Shown: positions 40,475 through 49,529 of the stretch, in pieces | Numbering within the stretch: the first letter of the stretch is position 1 | How the letters are laid out: every line of letters starts with the position of its first letter | From: Flavobacteriaceae bacterium | Lineage (GTDB): Bacteria > Bacteroidota > Bacteroidia > Flavobacteriales > Flavobacteriaceae | Length of the DNA: 49,529 nt | Direction of reading: 5' to 3' | NCBI GenBank assembly: GCA_009827225.1 | Contig: WUAI01000024.1 | Span: 1 to 49,529 of the forward strand | Notes under the pieces: model-generated | The model's database searches: none | Told to the model about the DNA's origin: nothing | Seen by the model: only the letters and a program-made list of their open reading frames with translations | Made by a program: the position numbers and the translations under genes

Positions 40475-41674
40475 ATGGGATTGAAACAAAAATTACATAC
40501 GCTGAAAGAAAAGTACAGAGGGAAGAAAATGGCTCCTGCCTTTAATGCTTTCCATACATTTTTGTACTTACCGAATGAAATCACCCATGGTGGAACACAT
40601 GTTAAGGGGGCAGATGATCTTAAACGTACGATGAATACGGTGATCATGGCTTTGGTTCCCTGTTTGATCTTCGGAATTTTCAATGCCGGATACCAACACT
40701 ATGCGGCGATAGATGAAACACTCAGATTGGCCCCATGGGAGAACTTCTTTACCTGGGAGAACTTCACACTGGGTTGTTGGACTGTATTGCCATTGGTCGT
40801 TATTTCCTACGGAGTAGGACTGGCGGTGGAATTTGTCTTTGCCGTGATCAAAGGTCATGAAGTGGAAGAAGGATACCTGGTAACCGGAATGTTAGTTCCG
40901 CTTATCGTACCGGTGGATATTCCGTTATGGATGCTTACGGTTGCCGTTATTTTTGGTGTGGTGATAGGTAAGGAAGTTTTCGGGGGAACCGGAATGAACA
41001 TCCTGAACCCAGCACTTACCATTCGGGCCTTTTTATTCTTTGCCTATCCTACCTGGATGAGTGGAGATAAAGTTTGGGTACACGATGCAGTAAACAGAGC
41101 TGGTACGCCGGATGCAATTTCAGGAGAAACTATTTTAGGTAGTTATGCCCAGAATCAGGATATCGTATATAGTTTATCTGATATGTTCTGGGGATTCATC
41201 CCGGGATCCGTTGGTGAAACTTCCAAAGTACTCATCATATTCGGTGCATTGTTCTTAATCTTTACAAAAATTGGAAGCTGGAGGATTATCTTCAGTACCC
41301 TTGCCGGAGCACTTGCTATGGGTGCTATCTTTAACCTGGTGGTGGATTCCGGAATCATTTCTGAAAGTTCTAAATTCTATGGTTTGATGAGCGTACCTTA
41401 CTGGCAACACCTTATTATAGGTAGTATACTGTTTGGGGCCGTCTATATGGCCACCGATCCGGTTACCGCCTCCCAAACTAATCGAGGAAAGTGGATCTAT
41501 GGATTCCTTATCGGATTTATTTCCATCATGATTCGTGTCTTCAATCCGGCCTATCCGGAAGGAGTATTCCTTGCCATACTGTTGATGAACGTGTTCGCAC
41601 CAACCATCGACCACTACGTGCTGCAAGGAAATATCAAGAGAAGAGCTAAACGTCTAAAACTTAAAACTGCATAA
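40475..41674 (+). CDS. nqrB: Na+-translocating NADH:quinone reductase subunit B
   Basis: 399 aa polytopic membrane subunit carrying covalent FMN and, in known structures, riboflavin, and forming part of the Na+ path. Landmarks: HVKGADDLKRTMNTVIMALV, EEGYLVTGMLVPLIVPVDIP, GKEVFGGTGMNILNPALT and YMATDPVTASQTNRGKWIYG. The site expected for phosphoester-linked FMN reads DAISGETILG, with Thr219 in an S-G-E-T context instead of the S-G-A-T I expect, though the acceptor Thr is kept. It starts four bases after nqrA. Confidence 0.97.
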   Translation: MGLKQKLHTLKEKYRGKKMAPAFNAFHTFLYLPNEITHGGTHVKGADDLKRTMNTVIMALVPCLIFGIFNAGYQHYAAIDETLRLAPWENFFTWENFTLGCWTVLPLVVISYGVGLAVEFVFAVIKGHEVEEGYLVTGMLVPLIVPVDIPLWMLTVAVIFGVVIGKEVFGGTGMNILNPALTIRAFLFFAYPTWMSGDKVWVHDAVNRAGTPDAISGETILGSYAQNQDIVYSLSDMFWGFIPGSVGETSKVLIIFGALFLIFTKIGSWRIIFSTLAGALAMGAIFNLVVDSGIISESSKFYGLMSVPYWQHLIIGSILFGAVYMATDPVTASQTNRGKWIYGFLIGFISIMIRVFNPAYPEGVFLAILLMNVFAPTIDHYVLQGNIKRRAKRLKLKTA

Positions 41675-41676
41675 CT

Positions 41677-42423
41677 ATGGCTTTAAACACAGAGAAAAAT
41701 AGTTATACCGTATTCTTCGCTGTCATCATGGTGGTGATAGTAGGATCGATTCTGGCAGGTTTTGCCAGCGGACTAAAACCATTGGTAAAGGCCAATGAAC
41801 GTTTCGAAAAGCAGCAAAACATATTATATGCACTCGGCGTCAACGCTAATGAAGGTGCGAGTGATGTGGAATTTATTTCTACGGATGTGGTAGAAGCAGA
41901 GTTCAATAAGTATATCACCAAGCAAATTGTGATCCAGGGAGAAGAGATCACCGAAGATGGTGAGGCTTACTTGATCGACCTGAAAAAAGAAGCTAACAAA
42001 GCCAAGGATCCTAATTATGAGCGACGTCTTCCCCTTTTCATCGGAGAGAAGGATGGGAAAGAAGTGTTTGTGATTCCGGTAAGAGGGAAAGGACTTTGGG
42101 ATGCCATCTGGGGATTTGTAGCCGTAGACAAGGCTATGACCATCGAGGGTGTATATTTTGATCACAAAGCGGAAACTCCCGGTCTCGGAGCTGAAATTAA
42201 GCAACGTTATTTTATGGATGATTTTGCCGGCGAGACCTTCTTGAATGATGGTAGGTTCGACGGGATTGCAGTTGCCAAAGGAAATAACGATCCTAAAAAC
42301 GAAGATAAAACAGATAACGAGGTAGATGCATTGGCCGGAGCTACGATTACGGGCGACGGTGTAACCGCTATGTTGAAGAAGGATATTCGAATGTACGTAC
42401 CTTATTTTAAATCCTTAAAATAA
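41677..42423 (+). CDS. nqrC: Na+-translocating NADH:quinone reductase subunit C
   Basis: 248 aa. One N-terminal membrane helix (YTVFFAVIMVVIVGSILAGF) and a periplasmic FMN-binding domain. The flavinylation site is DALAGATITGDGV (Thr223), matching the ApbE-transferase pattern Dxx-(S/T/A)GAT. Also GKGLWDAIWGFVAVD and HKAETPGLGAEI. The flavin transferase ApbE needed to load the FMN is not in the window. It follows nqrB by two bases. Confidence 0.97.
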   Translation: MALNTEKNSYTVFFAVIMVVIVGSILAGFASGLKPLVKANERFEKQQNILYALGVNANEGASDVEFISTDVVEAEFNKYITKQIVIQGEEITEDGEAYLIDLKKEANKAKDPNYERRLPLFIGEKDGKEVFVIPVRGKGLWDAIWGFVAVDKAMTIEGVYFDHKAETPGLGAEIKQRYFMDDFAGETFLNDGRFDGIAVAKGNNDPKNEDKTDNEVDALAGATITGDGVTAMLKKDIRMYVPYFKSLK

Positions 42424-42427
42424 ACCT

Positions 42428-43075
42428 ATGGGACTTTTATCAAAAAAAGACAGCAAGCTCATACTGGATCCCTTAGCCGATAACAACCCGATCACCATTC
42501 AGGTATTGGGAATTTGTTCGGCACTGGCTATTACAGCACAGTTAAAACCATCCATTGTGATGGCGATATCCGTAATATTTGTAATGGGCGTGGGGAATGT
42601 TGTGATCTCATTGATGCGAAATGTGATCCCATCGAAAATTCGAATTATCGTTCAGCTGGTAGTAGTAGCTACCCTTGTAATTATAGTGGACCAGGTACTG
42701 AAAGCTTTCGCCTATGCGTTGAGTAAGGAACTTTCAGTATTTATCGGTTTGATCATTACCAACTGTATCATCATGGGAAGGTTTGAGGCCTTCGCTTTAG
42801 GAAACGGACCGTGGAGATCGTTCCTTGATGGAATCGGGAATGCCCTAGGTTATGGGGTGATTCTGATCATAGTTGGATTTTTCAGAGAACTTCTTGGATC
42901 CGGAACCTTGTTTGGAATTAAAGTGTTAGGTGATCCTGTAGAGAAATCCGGTTTGTATGCCATCGGTTATGAAAACAACGGATTTATGGTACTGCCTCCT
43001 ATGGCCTTGATCGTAGTGGGATTGATTATCTGGGTTCAGAGAAGTAAAAACAAAGCATTAATCGAAGAAAACTAG
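42428..43075 (+). CDS. nqrD: Na+-translocating NADH:quinone reductase subunit D
   Basis: 215 aa membrane subunit with about six helices; with NqrE it holds an intramembrane iron centre in known structures. Landmarks: DNNPITIQVLGICSALAIT, VFIGLIITNCIIMGRFEAFA and GYGVILIIVGFFRELLGSG. The Cys in GICSAL and in TNCII are the expected ligand positions. It follows nqrC by four bases. Confidence 0.97.
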   Translation: MGLLSKKDSKLILDPLADNNPITIQVLGICSALAITAQLKPSIVMAISVIFVMGVGNVVISLMRNVIPSKIRIIVQLVVVATLVIIVDQVLKAFAYALSKELSVFIGLIITNCIIMGRFEAFALGNGPWRSFLDGIGNALGYGVILIIVGFFRELLGSGTLFGIKVLGDPVEKSGLYAIGYENNGFMVLPPMALIVVGLIIWVQRSKNKALIEEN

Positions 43076-43099
43076 TAGGCATCTGCCGAATTCAATATT

Positions 43100-43822
43100 A
43101 TGGAGCATTTAGAATTATTTTTTAAATCGGTTTTCGTGGACAACATGGTATTTGCCTATTTCCTTGGAATGTGTTCTTACCTGGCTGTATCGAAAAAAGT
43201 AAGTACAGCAGTAGGTCTTGGTGCCGCGGTGATTTTCGTTCTAACAGTAACAGTTCCACTAAACTGGTTGTTGGATACATACATCCTTCAAGAAGGAGCA
43301 CTCACTTGGTTAGGCCCTGATTTTGCAGACTACGACCTTAGCTTTCTATCGTTCATCCTGTTTATCGCAACCATTGCGACCATGGTACAGCTGGTAGAGA
43401 TCGTGGTGGAAAGATTTTCACCAGCTTTATATAATTCCCTGGGGATTTTCCTTCCCCTAATCGCTGTAAACTGTGCGATTTTGGGTGGATCACTATTTAT
43501 GCAGTCCAGAGAAATCGAAACTTTCACACTGGCGCTCAACTACGGATTTAGCTCCGGAATTGGCTGGTTCCTGGCAATTCTTGCCATTGCAGCGATTCGC
43601 GAAAAGATTCGTTACTCTAACGTTCCTGCGCCATTGAGAGGACTGGGAATTACCTTTATCATTACCGGACTTATGGCGATTGGATTTATGAGTTTCGGAG
43701 GAATGTTAACCGGTGGTGATGAACCGGTAGAACAAGAAGCCCAATCGGCTGTGATTATTGAGAATGTTGAAGAAGAAAAAGAATCGGCGGTGGAAACTGC
43801 AGTTTCAGAAATAAAAAATTAG
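43100..43822 (+). CDS. nqrE: Na+-translocating NADH:quinone reductase subunit E
   Basis: 240 aa membrane subunit paired with NqrD. Landmarks: [76 protein letters not shown] and [19 protein letters not shown]. The Cys in LGMCSY and VNCAIL are the expected iron-ligand positions. The C-terminal ~30 residues are an acidic extension ([17 protein letters not shown]) which I believe is longer than in Vibrio. It follows nqrD by 24 bases, the widest gap in the operon. Confidence 0.97.
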   Translation: MEHLELFFKSVFVDNMVFAYFLGMCSYLAVSKKVSTAVGLGAAVIFVLTVTVPLNWLLDTYILQEGALTWLGPDFADYDLSFLSFILFIATIATMVQLVEIVVERFSPALYNSLGIFLPLIAVNCAILGGSLFMQSREIETFTLALNYGFSSGIGWFLAILAIAAIREKIRYSNVPAPLRGLGITFIITGLMAIGFMSFGGMLTGGDEPVEQEAQSAVIIENVEEEKESAVETAVSEIKN

Positions 43823-43825
43823 ACT

Positions 43826-45133
43826 ATGATGTTAGCGAGTACATTAGGAGTAATAGCTGCCACGGTAATTGCCTTTTTGGTATTAGTATTGCTTTTGGTA
43901 GCCCTGTTGCTTTTTACAAAACAAAAATTATCTCCTTCCGGCCCGGTAAAAATTACAATCAATGATGAAAAGGTAATCGAAGTGCCTTCAGGAGGAACTT
44001 TACTTTCTACTCTTGGAAATCAAAAGATCTTTTTACCATCGGCTTGTGGAGGTGGAGGTACCTGTATTCAATGTGAGTGTCATGTTATAGAAGGTGGAGG
44101 AGAAGCCTTACCAACGGAAACGCCGCACTTTACCAGAAAGGAATTGCAGGCGGGCGCAAGATTATCATGCCAGGTAAAAGTAAAGCAGGACATGAATGTT
44201 CATATTCCGGAAGAAGTATTCGGGATCAAGAAATGGGGCGCTACGGTGGTAAGAAATTATAACGTTGCATCTTTCATTAAGGAATTCGTAGTAGAGATTC
44301 CTGAGGACATGAACTACAAAGCTGGAGGATACATTCAAATTGAGATTCCTCCTTGCGAAATTAAGTACAGCGACATGGATATTACTGCTCACCCTGAGGA
44401 GCACGACAGTCCGGATAAGTTCAAGGACGAGTGGGATAAATTTGACCTTTGGCCGCTGGTAATGAAAAATACAGAAATCGTGGAACGTGCTTACTCCATG
44501 GCCTCTTATCCTGCTGAAGGAAGAGAGATCATGCTGAATGTTCGTATCGCAACCCCACCATGGGACAGAGCCAGGAATCAGTGGATGCAGGTGAATCCGG
44601 GGATTGCTTCTTCTTATATCTTTAATTGTAAGGAGGGAGACAAGGTAACGATTTCAGGACCTTACGGTGAATTCTTTATCAACCATTCTGAAGCAGAGAT
44701 GCTTTACGTTGGTGGGGGAGCCGGAATGGCGCCTATGCGTTCTCACTTATATCACTTATTCAATACATTGAAAACCGGGCGTACGGTAACTTATTGGTAC
44801 GGTGGCCGTTCAAAAAGAGAATTATTCTACATTGAGCATTTCCGCAAGCTTGAGCGCGAATTCCCGAACTTCAAGTTCTACATGGCACTATCTGAGCCCT
44901 TAGAGGAAGATAATTGGAAGGTGAAGAAAGACCTTCAGGATGAAGAGGGAGACGGATTTGTCGGGTTCATTCACCAGGTAGTGATCGATAATTATCTAAA
45001 CCATCATGAAGCACCGGAAGATATTGAACTATATTTCTGTGGTCCTCCACTGATGAACCAGGCGGTTCAGAAAATGGGAGAAGATTTCGGAATTCCGGAT
45101 GAGAATATTCGATTCGACGATTTTGGAGGATAA
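43826..45133 (+). CDS. nqrF: Na+-translocating NADH:quinone reductase subunit F
   Basis: 435 aa, the NADH-oxidising entry subunit. One N-terminal membrane helix is followed by a [2Fe-2S] ferredoxin domain with Cys74, Cys80, Cys83 and Cys115 ([16 protein letters not shown] ... ARLSCQVKV), an FAD domain with [12 protein letters not shown], and an NADH domain with [18 protein letters not shown] and [14 protein letters not shown]. All cofactor residues look intact. Last gene of the operon, three bases after nqrE, followed by a terminator. Confidence 0.98.
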   Translation: MMLASTLGVIAATVIAFLVLVLLLVALLLFTKQKLSPSGPVKITINDEKVIEVPSGGTLLSTLGNQKIFLPSACGGGGTCIQCECHVIEGGGEALPTETPHFTRKELQAGARLSCQVKVKQDMNVHIPEEVFGIKKWGATVVRNYNVASFIKEFVVEIPEDMNYKAGGYIQIEIPPCEIKYSDMDITAHPEEHDSPDKFKDEWDKFDLWPLVMKNTEIVERAYSMASYPAEGREIMLNVRIATPPWDRARNQWMQVNPGIASSYIFNCKEGDKVTISGPYGEFFINHSEAEMLYVGGGAGMAPMRSHLYHLFNTLKTGRTVTYWYGGRSKRELFYIEHFRKLEREFPNFKFYMALSEPLEEDNWKVKKDLQDEEGDGFVGFIHQVVIDNYLNHHEAPEDIELYFCGPPLMNQAVQKMGEDFGIPDENIRFDDFGG

Positions 45134-45157
45134 GAACTAAAACCTCAAAAACTCATA

Positions 45158-45186
45158 AAGCCGTTCCGTTTGGAGCGGCTTTTTTA
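45158..45186 (+). terminator. Terminator of the nqr operon
   Basis: Ten-pair stem AAGCCGTTCC/GGAGCGGCTT with one G-T pair, four-base loop, followed by a T run, 24 bases after the nqrF stop. Confidence 0.9.
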
Positions 45187-45393
45187 TTGCTACTTCTGAA
45201 ATGTTAACTTTTTCTTTAAATTCTGACAGAAAAATTCTACATTTCCAGTTAAATCTTATTAATAACTTGAAGTTGATACACTTAGAGCGTATCGAAGGTT
45301 TAATCGGTTATCACCGTTTCTGTGATTTCACAACCTAATTTGGCTTTCGAACTCTGTAATGTTACCGCTGAATTCCCCAAAAAAATGATAATC

Positions 45394-48300
45394 ATGAAAA
45401 TTAAGTATTCACTTTTAGTTTTGCTACTTTTAGTAGCTTACAATATAACAGCGCAGGATAAGAGCATTCAAAAGAATGATGCCGAAGCTTACGTTCCCTG
45501 TGAGAGTCCAACCCTGATATTACAGCCCAGTAACTTTTTTATTACCAAACCGGTACGAGACATGCCTGTGTGCGATGACCTAACCACTTTTGATGGATTG
45601 ATCGTGCCCAAAGATGGTGTGTATACCTCGGAAGAAATGAGTGCCAAGCGCAAACGAAAACTGGCCTATTTGAATTCGGCTGGGAAGAGTCCGACGAAAG
45701 TGGACCCTTTGGTGCAAAATGCAGAAAAACTCGTTCACAACTCCAACAATAGGGCACCTATCGTGAGTTTCGAAGGACTGGGACTCAATGTTTCTCCTCC
45801 GGATCCATCCATGGCGGTTGGTCCGAACCACATAGTCACCATGGAAAATGGACAGTGGTCGGTATATGATAAAAGTGGAAATATGGCAGCCGGTTTTCCA
45901 AAGCTCCTAACAGATCCATTGAGCGCACCTGGAAGTACAGCCAATGCGGGAGACCCGGTGGTAATGTATGACCGCGAGGCCGATCGATGGTTCATCTCAC
46001 AGTTTCAATTGCCCGGAAGCAACGATTTTCTGATTGGAATTTCAGTTACTCCGGATCCAACGGGATCTTGGTATGTTTATGAATACAACCTTACTGCGGG
46101 TAACGACTATCCTCACTATGGAGTTTGGGGAGATTCCTATGTTACTGCGGGAAATTTTACGGGAGCTCAAAAAGTATATACGTTCAATAGAACGAAAATG
46201 TTAGCTGGAGATGCCACTGCGGAAATCGTTGGTTTCTCACCTTCAGGTTTAGGGTCGGCAGGTTTTGCTGCGCCCATTCCAGTGCATTCGGAAGCGTCGG
46301 GGGTAGCCACAGGCGATATAAAAATTGTCTTCTACCAGGATGACGCATTCGCCGGGATCACATCAGATCACATCGGGCTATGGAACATCGATATGGACTG
46401 GAGCAATATTCCGGGCTCGACCATTTCAGCAAAAAATGAAATTCCTACCGCAGCCTTTGATGCAGCGATTGCAGGCGGTTTTGCGAACCTGGCCCAGCCG
46501 GGAACAGGACAACGAATAGATGCTATTGTGGGTGCTGTTATGAATATGGCCCACTGGTACGAATTCGGAACACACCAGTCGATAGTGTTGAACTGGGTGG
46601 TAGAAATCGTTGATGGAAGCCAGATTTCAGGAATTCGTTGGGTAGAACTGCGTAGTACTGATGGTGGAACTACATGGAGTGTTTACCAGGAAGGAACTTT
46701 TACCGATCCTACAGGAAGTGAATCGGTTTTCATGGGATGTATATCCATGGATATGAACGGAAATATTGGATTGGGATATACCAAAACCGGAACAACCACC
46801 TTCCCATCATTATACTATACCGGCCGATTGGCGGGCGATGCTTTGGGAAGTATGAGTGTGGCTGAGCAATTAGTTATTGCTGGATCCACTTCGGTGACCA
46901 TCAACGATCGCTATGGCGACTATGGACAAGCGGTTCGAGATCCTAGCGACGATCTTACTTTTTGGGTTACTTCGGAATATTCCGGGGCTCCGGATAGAAG
47001 AACGCGTATCTATTCTTTTGAAATCGCTTCGCTCGCAGCGCCATCTATTGGATTTACAAATACTGCGGTGAGCTCACCCGAGGGCTCTGAATGTGGTTTT
47101 GTGGACATCACAGCCACCCTTAATATCGGACAGGCGCCTTCTGCGAATGCGGACGTAAATCTGGCGATCAATGGAGCGAGTACAGCGGATTCAGGTTCCG
47201 ATTTTGATTTACTTACCTCGAGTGTCACTTTCTTAGCGGGTCAAACTACAAGTCAGGATGTGATGATTCGTGTGTATGAAGATGGATTTGTGGAAGGGGA
47301 TGAAACAGTGGTGATCGACTTTACGGTGAACCCGAACGGCGGAGATGCCGTTTCCAACCCTACATCCGATACGCTTACGATTACCATCACTGATGATGAT
47401 ACAACGTCTTCATCTACCACCAGCGTGAGTTTGTTTTTTGAAGATTTCGATGATGGGGTGTTCGATGTGACCACTTCAGGGAATACAGGATCTGATCTGT
47501 GGGCTGCGGGTAATGCGGGAGCTGCCAGTAGCACGTTCTGGAACACTACAGGAAATAGTACCATTTTTGCATTCACCAACGATGATAACTGTAACTGTGA
47601 CAAAAGCAACGATCTGTTGATTACAGATCCTTTCAGCATGGTGGGAGCTTTTTCATCTGCTACTCTTACTTTTGATCATGCGTTTTCCGATTTATTATCG
47701 GAAGTCGGGGATGTACTTGTAAGTACGGGAGGTCCGTACACTTCGGTATTGAATTTAACGAATTCATCGACAGCGAATGGTGGAGGTTCGTTCACTACAC
47801 CTTGGGTAAATGGCGTGACTTTAGATATGACTCCATATATAGGTCAGGCCACAGTCCAGATACAATTTAGATACAATGATGGAGGAGCCTGGGCCTACGG
47901 TATGGCAATAGACAATATTTCCGTTTCTGCAGAAATTGCAACTGGAGTGCAAACTGCTGTTAATTCAGGAATTCCGGATCAAATCAATATAAACAATTCG
48001 GGATCGGTCTATTCAAGTGATCCTGGTTCAGCAGATGTCATGCTGGACATTACCAGCAATAATACTTTCGATTATGGATGTGTGGATATTTCGGTGTCCC
48101 GTTCGGGTAACAGCGCCCAGTCCTATGTGGGGAGTTCGTCGCCCGATTTGGTTACCGATAAAACATTCAGCATAACACCTACTAATACTACAGGTGGTGG
48201 AAATACGGATGTAACTTTTTATTTTACTGAAACTGAAATCTTAGGATGGGAAGCGGCCACCGGTATATCGAGAACCCAATTGGTGATTGGTCGTGGAAAT

Positions 48301-49529
48301 GCCAGCGGAGTGGTGGAGACAGATCCTGCTGTGATTGGTGCATTTGGAACCAATGTTACCTTAACTGGAAGCTTTTCGGGATTAAACGGAACGTACTATT
48401 TTGGAACTGCTAATTCTTTCTTCAGTTGTTTGGGTGGCGTAAAAACATGGAACGGAACTTCTTGGAGCCCAAGCGGTGCGCCCGATAATACTAACTCTGT
48501 GATCATTGCCGGAAACTATGATACCGCTACGAATGGTAATCTTATTGCTTGTGATCTAACTGTTAACGGAGGTGCTGTATTGAATGTACCATCAAATACG
48601 TTTGTTTCCGTAGAAAGTAATATTGTGGTTAACTCACTGGGAAGTTTGCTAATTCAACATCAGGGAAGTTTGGTGCAGACCGATCCGGATGCCACAGTTA
48701 CCAATAACGGAACAATTAACGTATTACTAGATACACCTAATTTGGCTTCAAGAGATTTCATGATTATGGGGGCACCGATGGATTCTGAAACAAGACAAGA
48801 TGTTTGGGGATCAGCATTTATAGTATTGAATCACAATACTATTGATTTCGTACCCAATGCTGCTGTCGCCATTCAATTTCCGAATGCGGAGAATTTTGCG
48901 GATGACAACAATGATTTCTGGACTTTTTACAATACCGGAGGCCTCAATGTTGGGGAAGGATATTTGGTGAGACCACAAGCAGGTTATGGACAACCGGGAG
49001 GTGTCTTCAGCTATACTTACGGACTTAATGGAGGAACATTGCTCAATGGAAATATCAATTTCAATGTGATCTATAATACCCCCGGACCCACCGCAGCCGA
49101 TAATAAAAATGCTAGTCCGAATGTATTGGCGAATCCTTATCCATGTCCGATCATGGCAGACGATTTTATCAATGCCAATGCGATGGTGGATGAAGTGTAT
49201 TTCTGGGAGCATTTGACTCCGCCAAGTCCTAGTTTACCCGGTGCCGGTTCAATGAACTTTTCGATGGAGGATATTTCTATGTACAATCTCCTCGGTGGAG
49301 TGGCGGCTGGAAATCCACCCGTACCTTCTACCGAACCAAATGGAGTGATCTCCACGGGTCAGGGATTTGGTATCAAGGCAAATGCCGCAGGAACGGCCAT
49401 GTTTACCAATACCATGCGACGAAACACGGGGAATACTACTTTGAGAAAGCAGGATAAAGATCGAATCTGGAGTAAAGTGATTGATACTGAGTATCAGACC
49501 GGAGGTACCGCACTGATCGGATTTACAGA
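45394..49529 (+). CDS. Very large secreted surface protein with Calx-beta domain, C-terminus cut by window edge
   Basis: An open frame runs from the ATG at 45394 to the right edge (about 1,378 codons; an ATG three codons earlier is an alternative). A signal peptide (MKIKYSLLVLLLLVAYNITAQ) is followed by a region with LGLNVSPPDPSMAVGPNHIV, GDPVVMYDREADRWFISQF and ELRSTDGGTTWSVY, like a six- or seven-bladed repeat fold. A Calx-beta domain follows at about 550-668 (DGFVEGDETVVIDF, TLTITITDDD). Then a beta-sandwich of the kind seen before surface anchors (about 680-840, FFEDFDDGVFDV to MAIDNISV), and a late region with VKTWNGTSWSPSGAPDNTNS and VNGGAVLNVPSNTFVSVESN typical of flavobacterial surface proteins. 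A T9SS sorting domain is expected beyond the edge but is not seen. The upstream gap (45187-45393) shows no promoter I can name. Confidence 0.88.
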   Translation, partial: MKIKYSLLVLLLLVAYNITAQDKSIQKNDAEAYVPCESPTLILQPSNFFITKPVRDMPVCDDLTTFDGLIVPKDGVYTSEEMSAKRKRKLAYLNSAGKSPTKVDPLVQNAEKLVHNSNNRAPIVSFEGLGLNVSPPDPSMAVGPNHIVTMENGQWSVYDKSGNMAAGFPKLLTDPLSAPGSTANAGDPVVMYDREADRWFISQFQLPGSNDFLIGISVTPDPTGSWYVYEYNLTAGNDYPHYGVWGDSYVTAGNFTGAQKVYTFNRTKMLAGDATAEIVGFSPSGLGSAGFAAPIPVHSEASGVATGDIKIVFYQDDAFAGITSDHIGLWNIDMDWSNIPGSTISAKNEIPTAAFDAAIAGGFANLAQPGTGQRIDAIVGAVMNMAHWYEFGTHQSIVLNWVVEIVDGSQISGIRWVELRSTDGGTTWSVYQEGTFTDPTGSESVFMGCISMDMNGNIGLGYTKTGTTTFPSLYYTGRLAGDALGSMSVAEQLVIAGSTSVTINDRYGDYGQAVRDPSDDLTFWVTSEYSGAPDRRTRIYSFEIASLAAPSIGFTNTAVSSPEGSECGFVDITATLNIGQAPSANADVNLAINGASTADSGSDFDLLTSSVTFLAGQTTSQDVMIRVYEDGFVEGDETVVIDFTVNPNGGDAVSNPTSDTLTITITDDDTTSSSTTSVSLFFEDFDDGVFDVTTSGNTGSDLWAAGNAGAASSTFWNTTGNSTIFAFTNDDNCNCDKSNDLLITDPFSMVGAFSSATLTFDHAFSDLLSEVGDVLVSTGGPYTSVLNLTNSSTANGGGSFTTPWVNGVTLDMTPYIGQATVQIQFRYNDGGAWAYGMAIDNISVSAEIATGVQTAVNSGIPDQININNSGSVYSSDPGSADVMLDITSNNTFDYGCVDISVSRSGNSAQSYVGSSSPDLVTDKTFSITPTNTTGGGNTDVTFYFTETEILGWEAATGISRTQLVIGRGNASGVVETDPAVIGAFGTNVTLTGSFSGLNGTYYFGTANSFFSCLGGVKTWNGTSWSPSGAPDNTNSVIIAGNYDTATNGNLIACDLTVNGGAVLNVPSNTFVSVESNIVVNSLGSLLIQHQGSLVQTDPDATVTNNGTINVLLDTPNLASRDFMIMGAPMDSETRQDVWGSAFIVLNHNTIDFVPNAAVAIQFPNAENFADDNNDFWTFYNTGGLNVGEGYLVRPQAGYGQPGGVFSYTYGLNGGTLLNGNINFNVIYNTPGPTAADNKNASPNVLANPYPCPIMADDFINANAMVDEVYFWEHLTPPSPSLPGAGSMNFSMEDISMYNLLGGVAAGNPPVPSTEPNGVISTGQGFGIKANAAGTAMFTNTMRRNTGNTTLRKQDKDRIWSKVIDTEYQTGGTALIGFT

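Noticed and set aside
39121-45133. RNF complex instead of NQR
   Set aside because: The presence of NqrA and of NqrF with the ferredoxin-FAD-NADH order, in the order A-F, is specific to Na+-NQR.

Overview
The window is a stretch of chromosome from a Bacteroidota bacterium, almost certainly a member of the Flavobacteriaceae. Supporting signs are a type IX secretion gene (porT/sprT), several exported proteins with C-terminal secretion-signal domains, a complete Na+-translocating NADH:quinone reductase operon (typical of marine flavobacteria), lineage-typical families (TamL lipoprotein, DUF6029, DUF5103 and DUF3667-like proteins, Omp28-like proteins), and recurring -7 elements of the Bacteroidota type TAnnTTTG. 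Names of DUF families are from memory of the family patterns, not from a search. I see no rRNA, tRNA, CRISPR array, insertion sequence, phage gene or plasmid function. No gene-free gap exceeds about 280 bases.

Layout. 1-2629: a hybrid sensor kinase (PAS, HisKA, HATPase, REC, Hpt), cut by the left edge. 2828-5493: rpsO-pnp with a structured leader between them. 5666-7456: two tandem paralogous lipoproteins. 7503-14253: mostly minus strand housekeeping and envelope genes (accD, fbaA, tamL, porT, menG) with a divergent TrmH-type RNA methyltransferase. 14422-17273: trkA-trkH potassium uptake. 17274-23389: double-OmpA protein, purT, a small T9SS cargo, an aminotransferase-desaturase pair and rsmG. 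23431-31386: an extracytoplasmic cluster with four thioredoxin-fold CxxC proteins (three Omp28-like, one TlpA-like), a DUF6029-like barrel and a leucine-rich-repeat T9SS cargo. 31441-38928: pruA, then a small accessory block (prokaryotic YEATS protein plus three-helix membrane protein, divergent from an NRDE/TANGO2-like hydrolase overlapping a permuted papain-like protein), then apaG, a DUF3667-like and a DUF5103-like protein. 39121-45133: nqrABCDEF. 45394-49529: the first ~1,378 residues of a very large secreted surface protein, cut by the right edge.

How it fits together. The Na+-NQR complex pumps sodium using the menaquinone pool that MenG completes, and Trk handles potassium. TamL and PorT build or operate the outer membrane and its export machinery, which exports the T9SS cargos found in the same window. 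The extracytoplasmic CxxC cluster looks like a redox or oxidative-folding module for exported proteins, though its substrates are unknown. The most novel-looking part is 33179-36008, where a YEATS-domain reader with a membrane partner sits head-to-head with a two-gene operon encoding an N-terminal-nucleophile hydrolase and a cysteine-peptidase-like protein.
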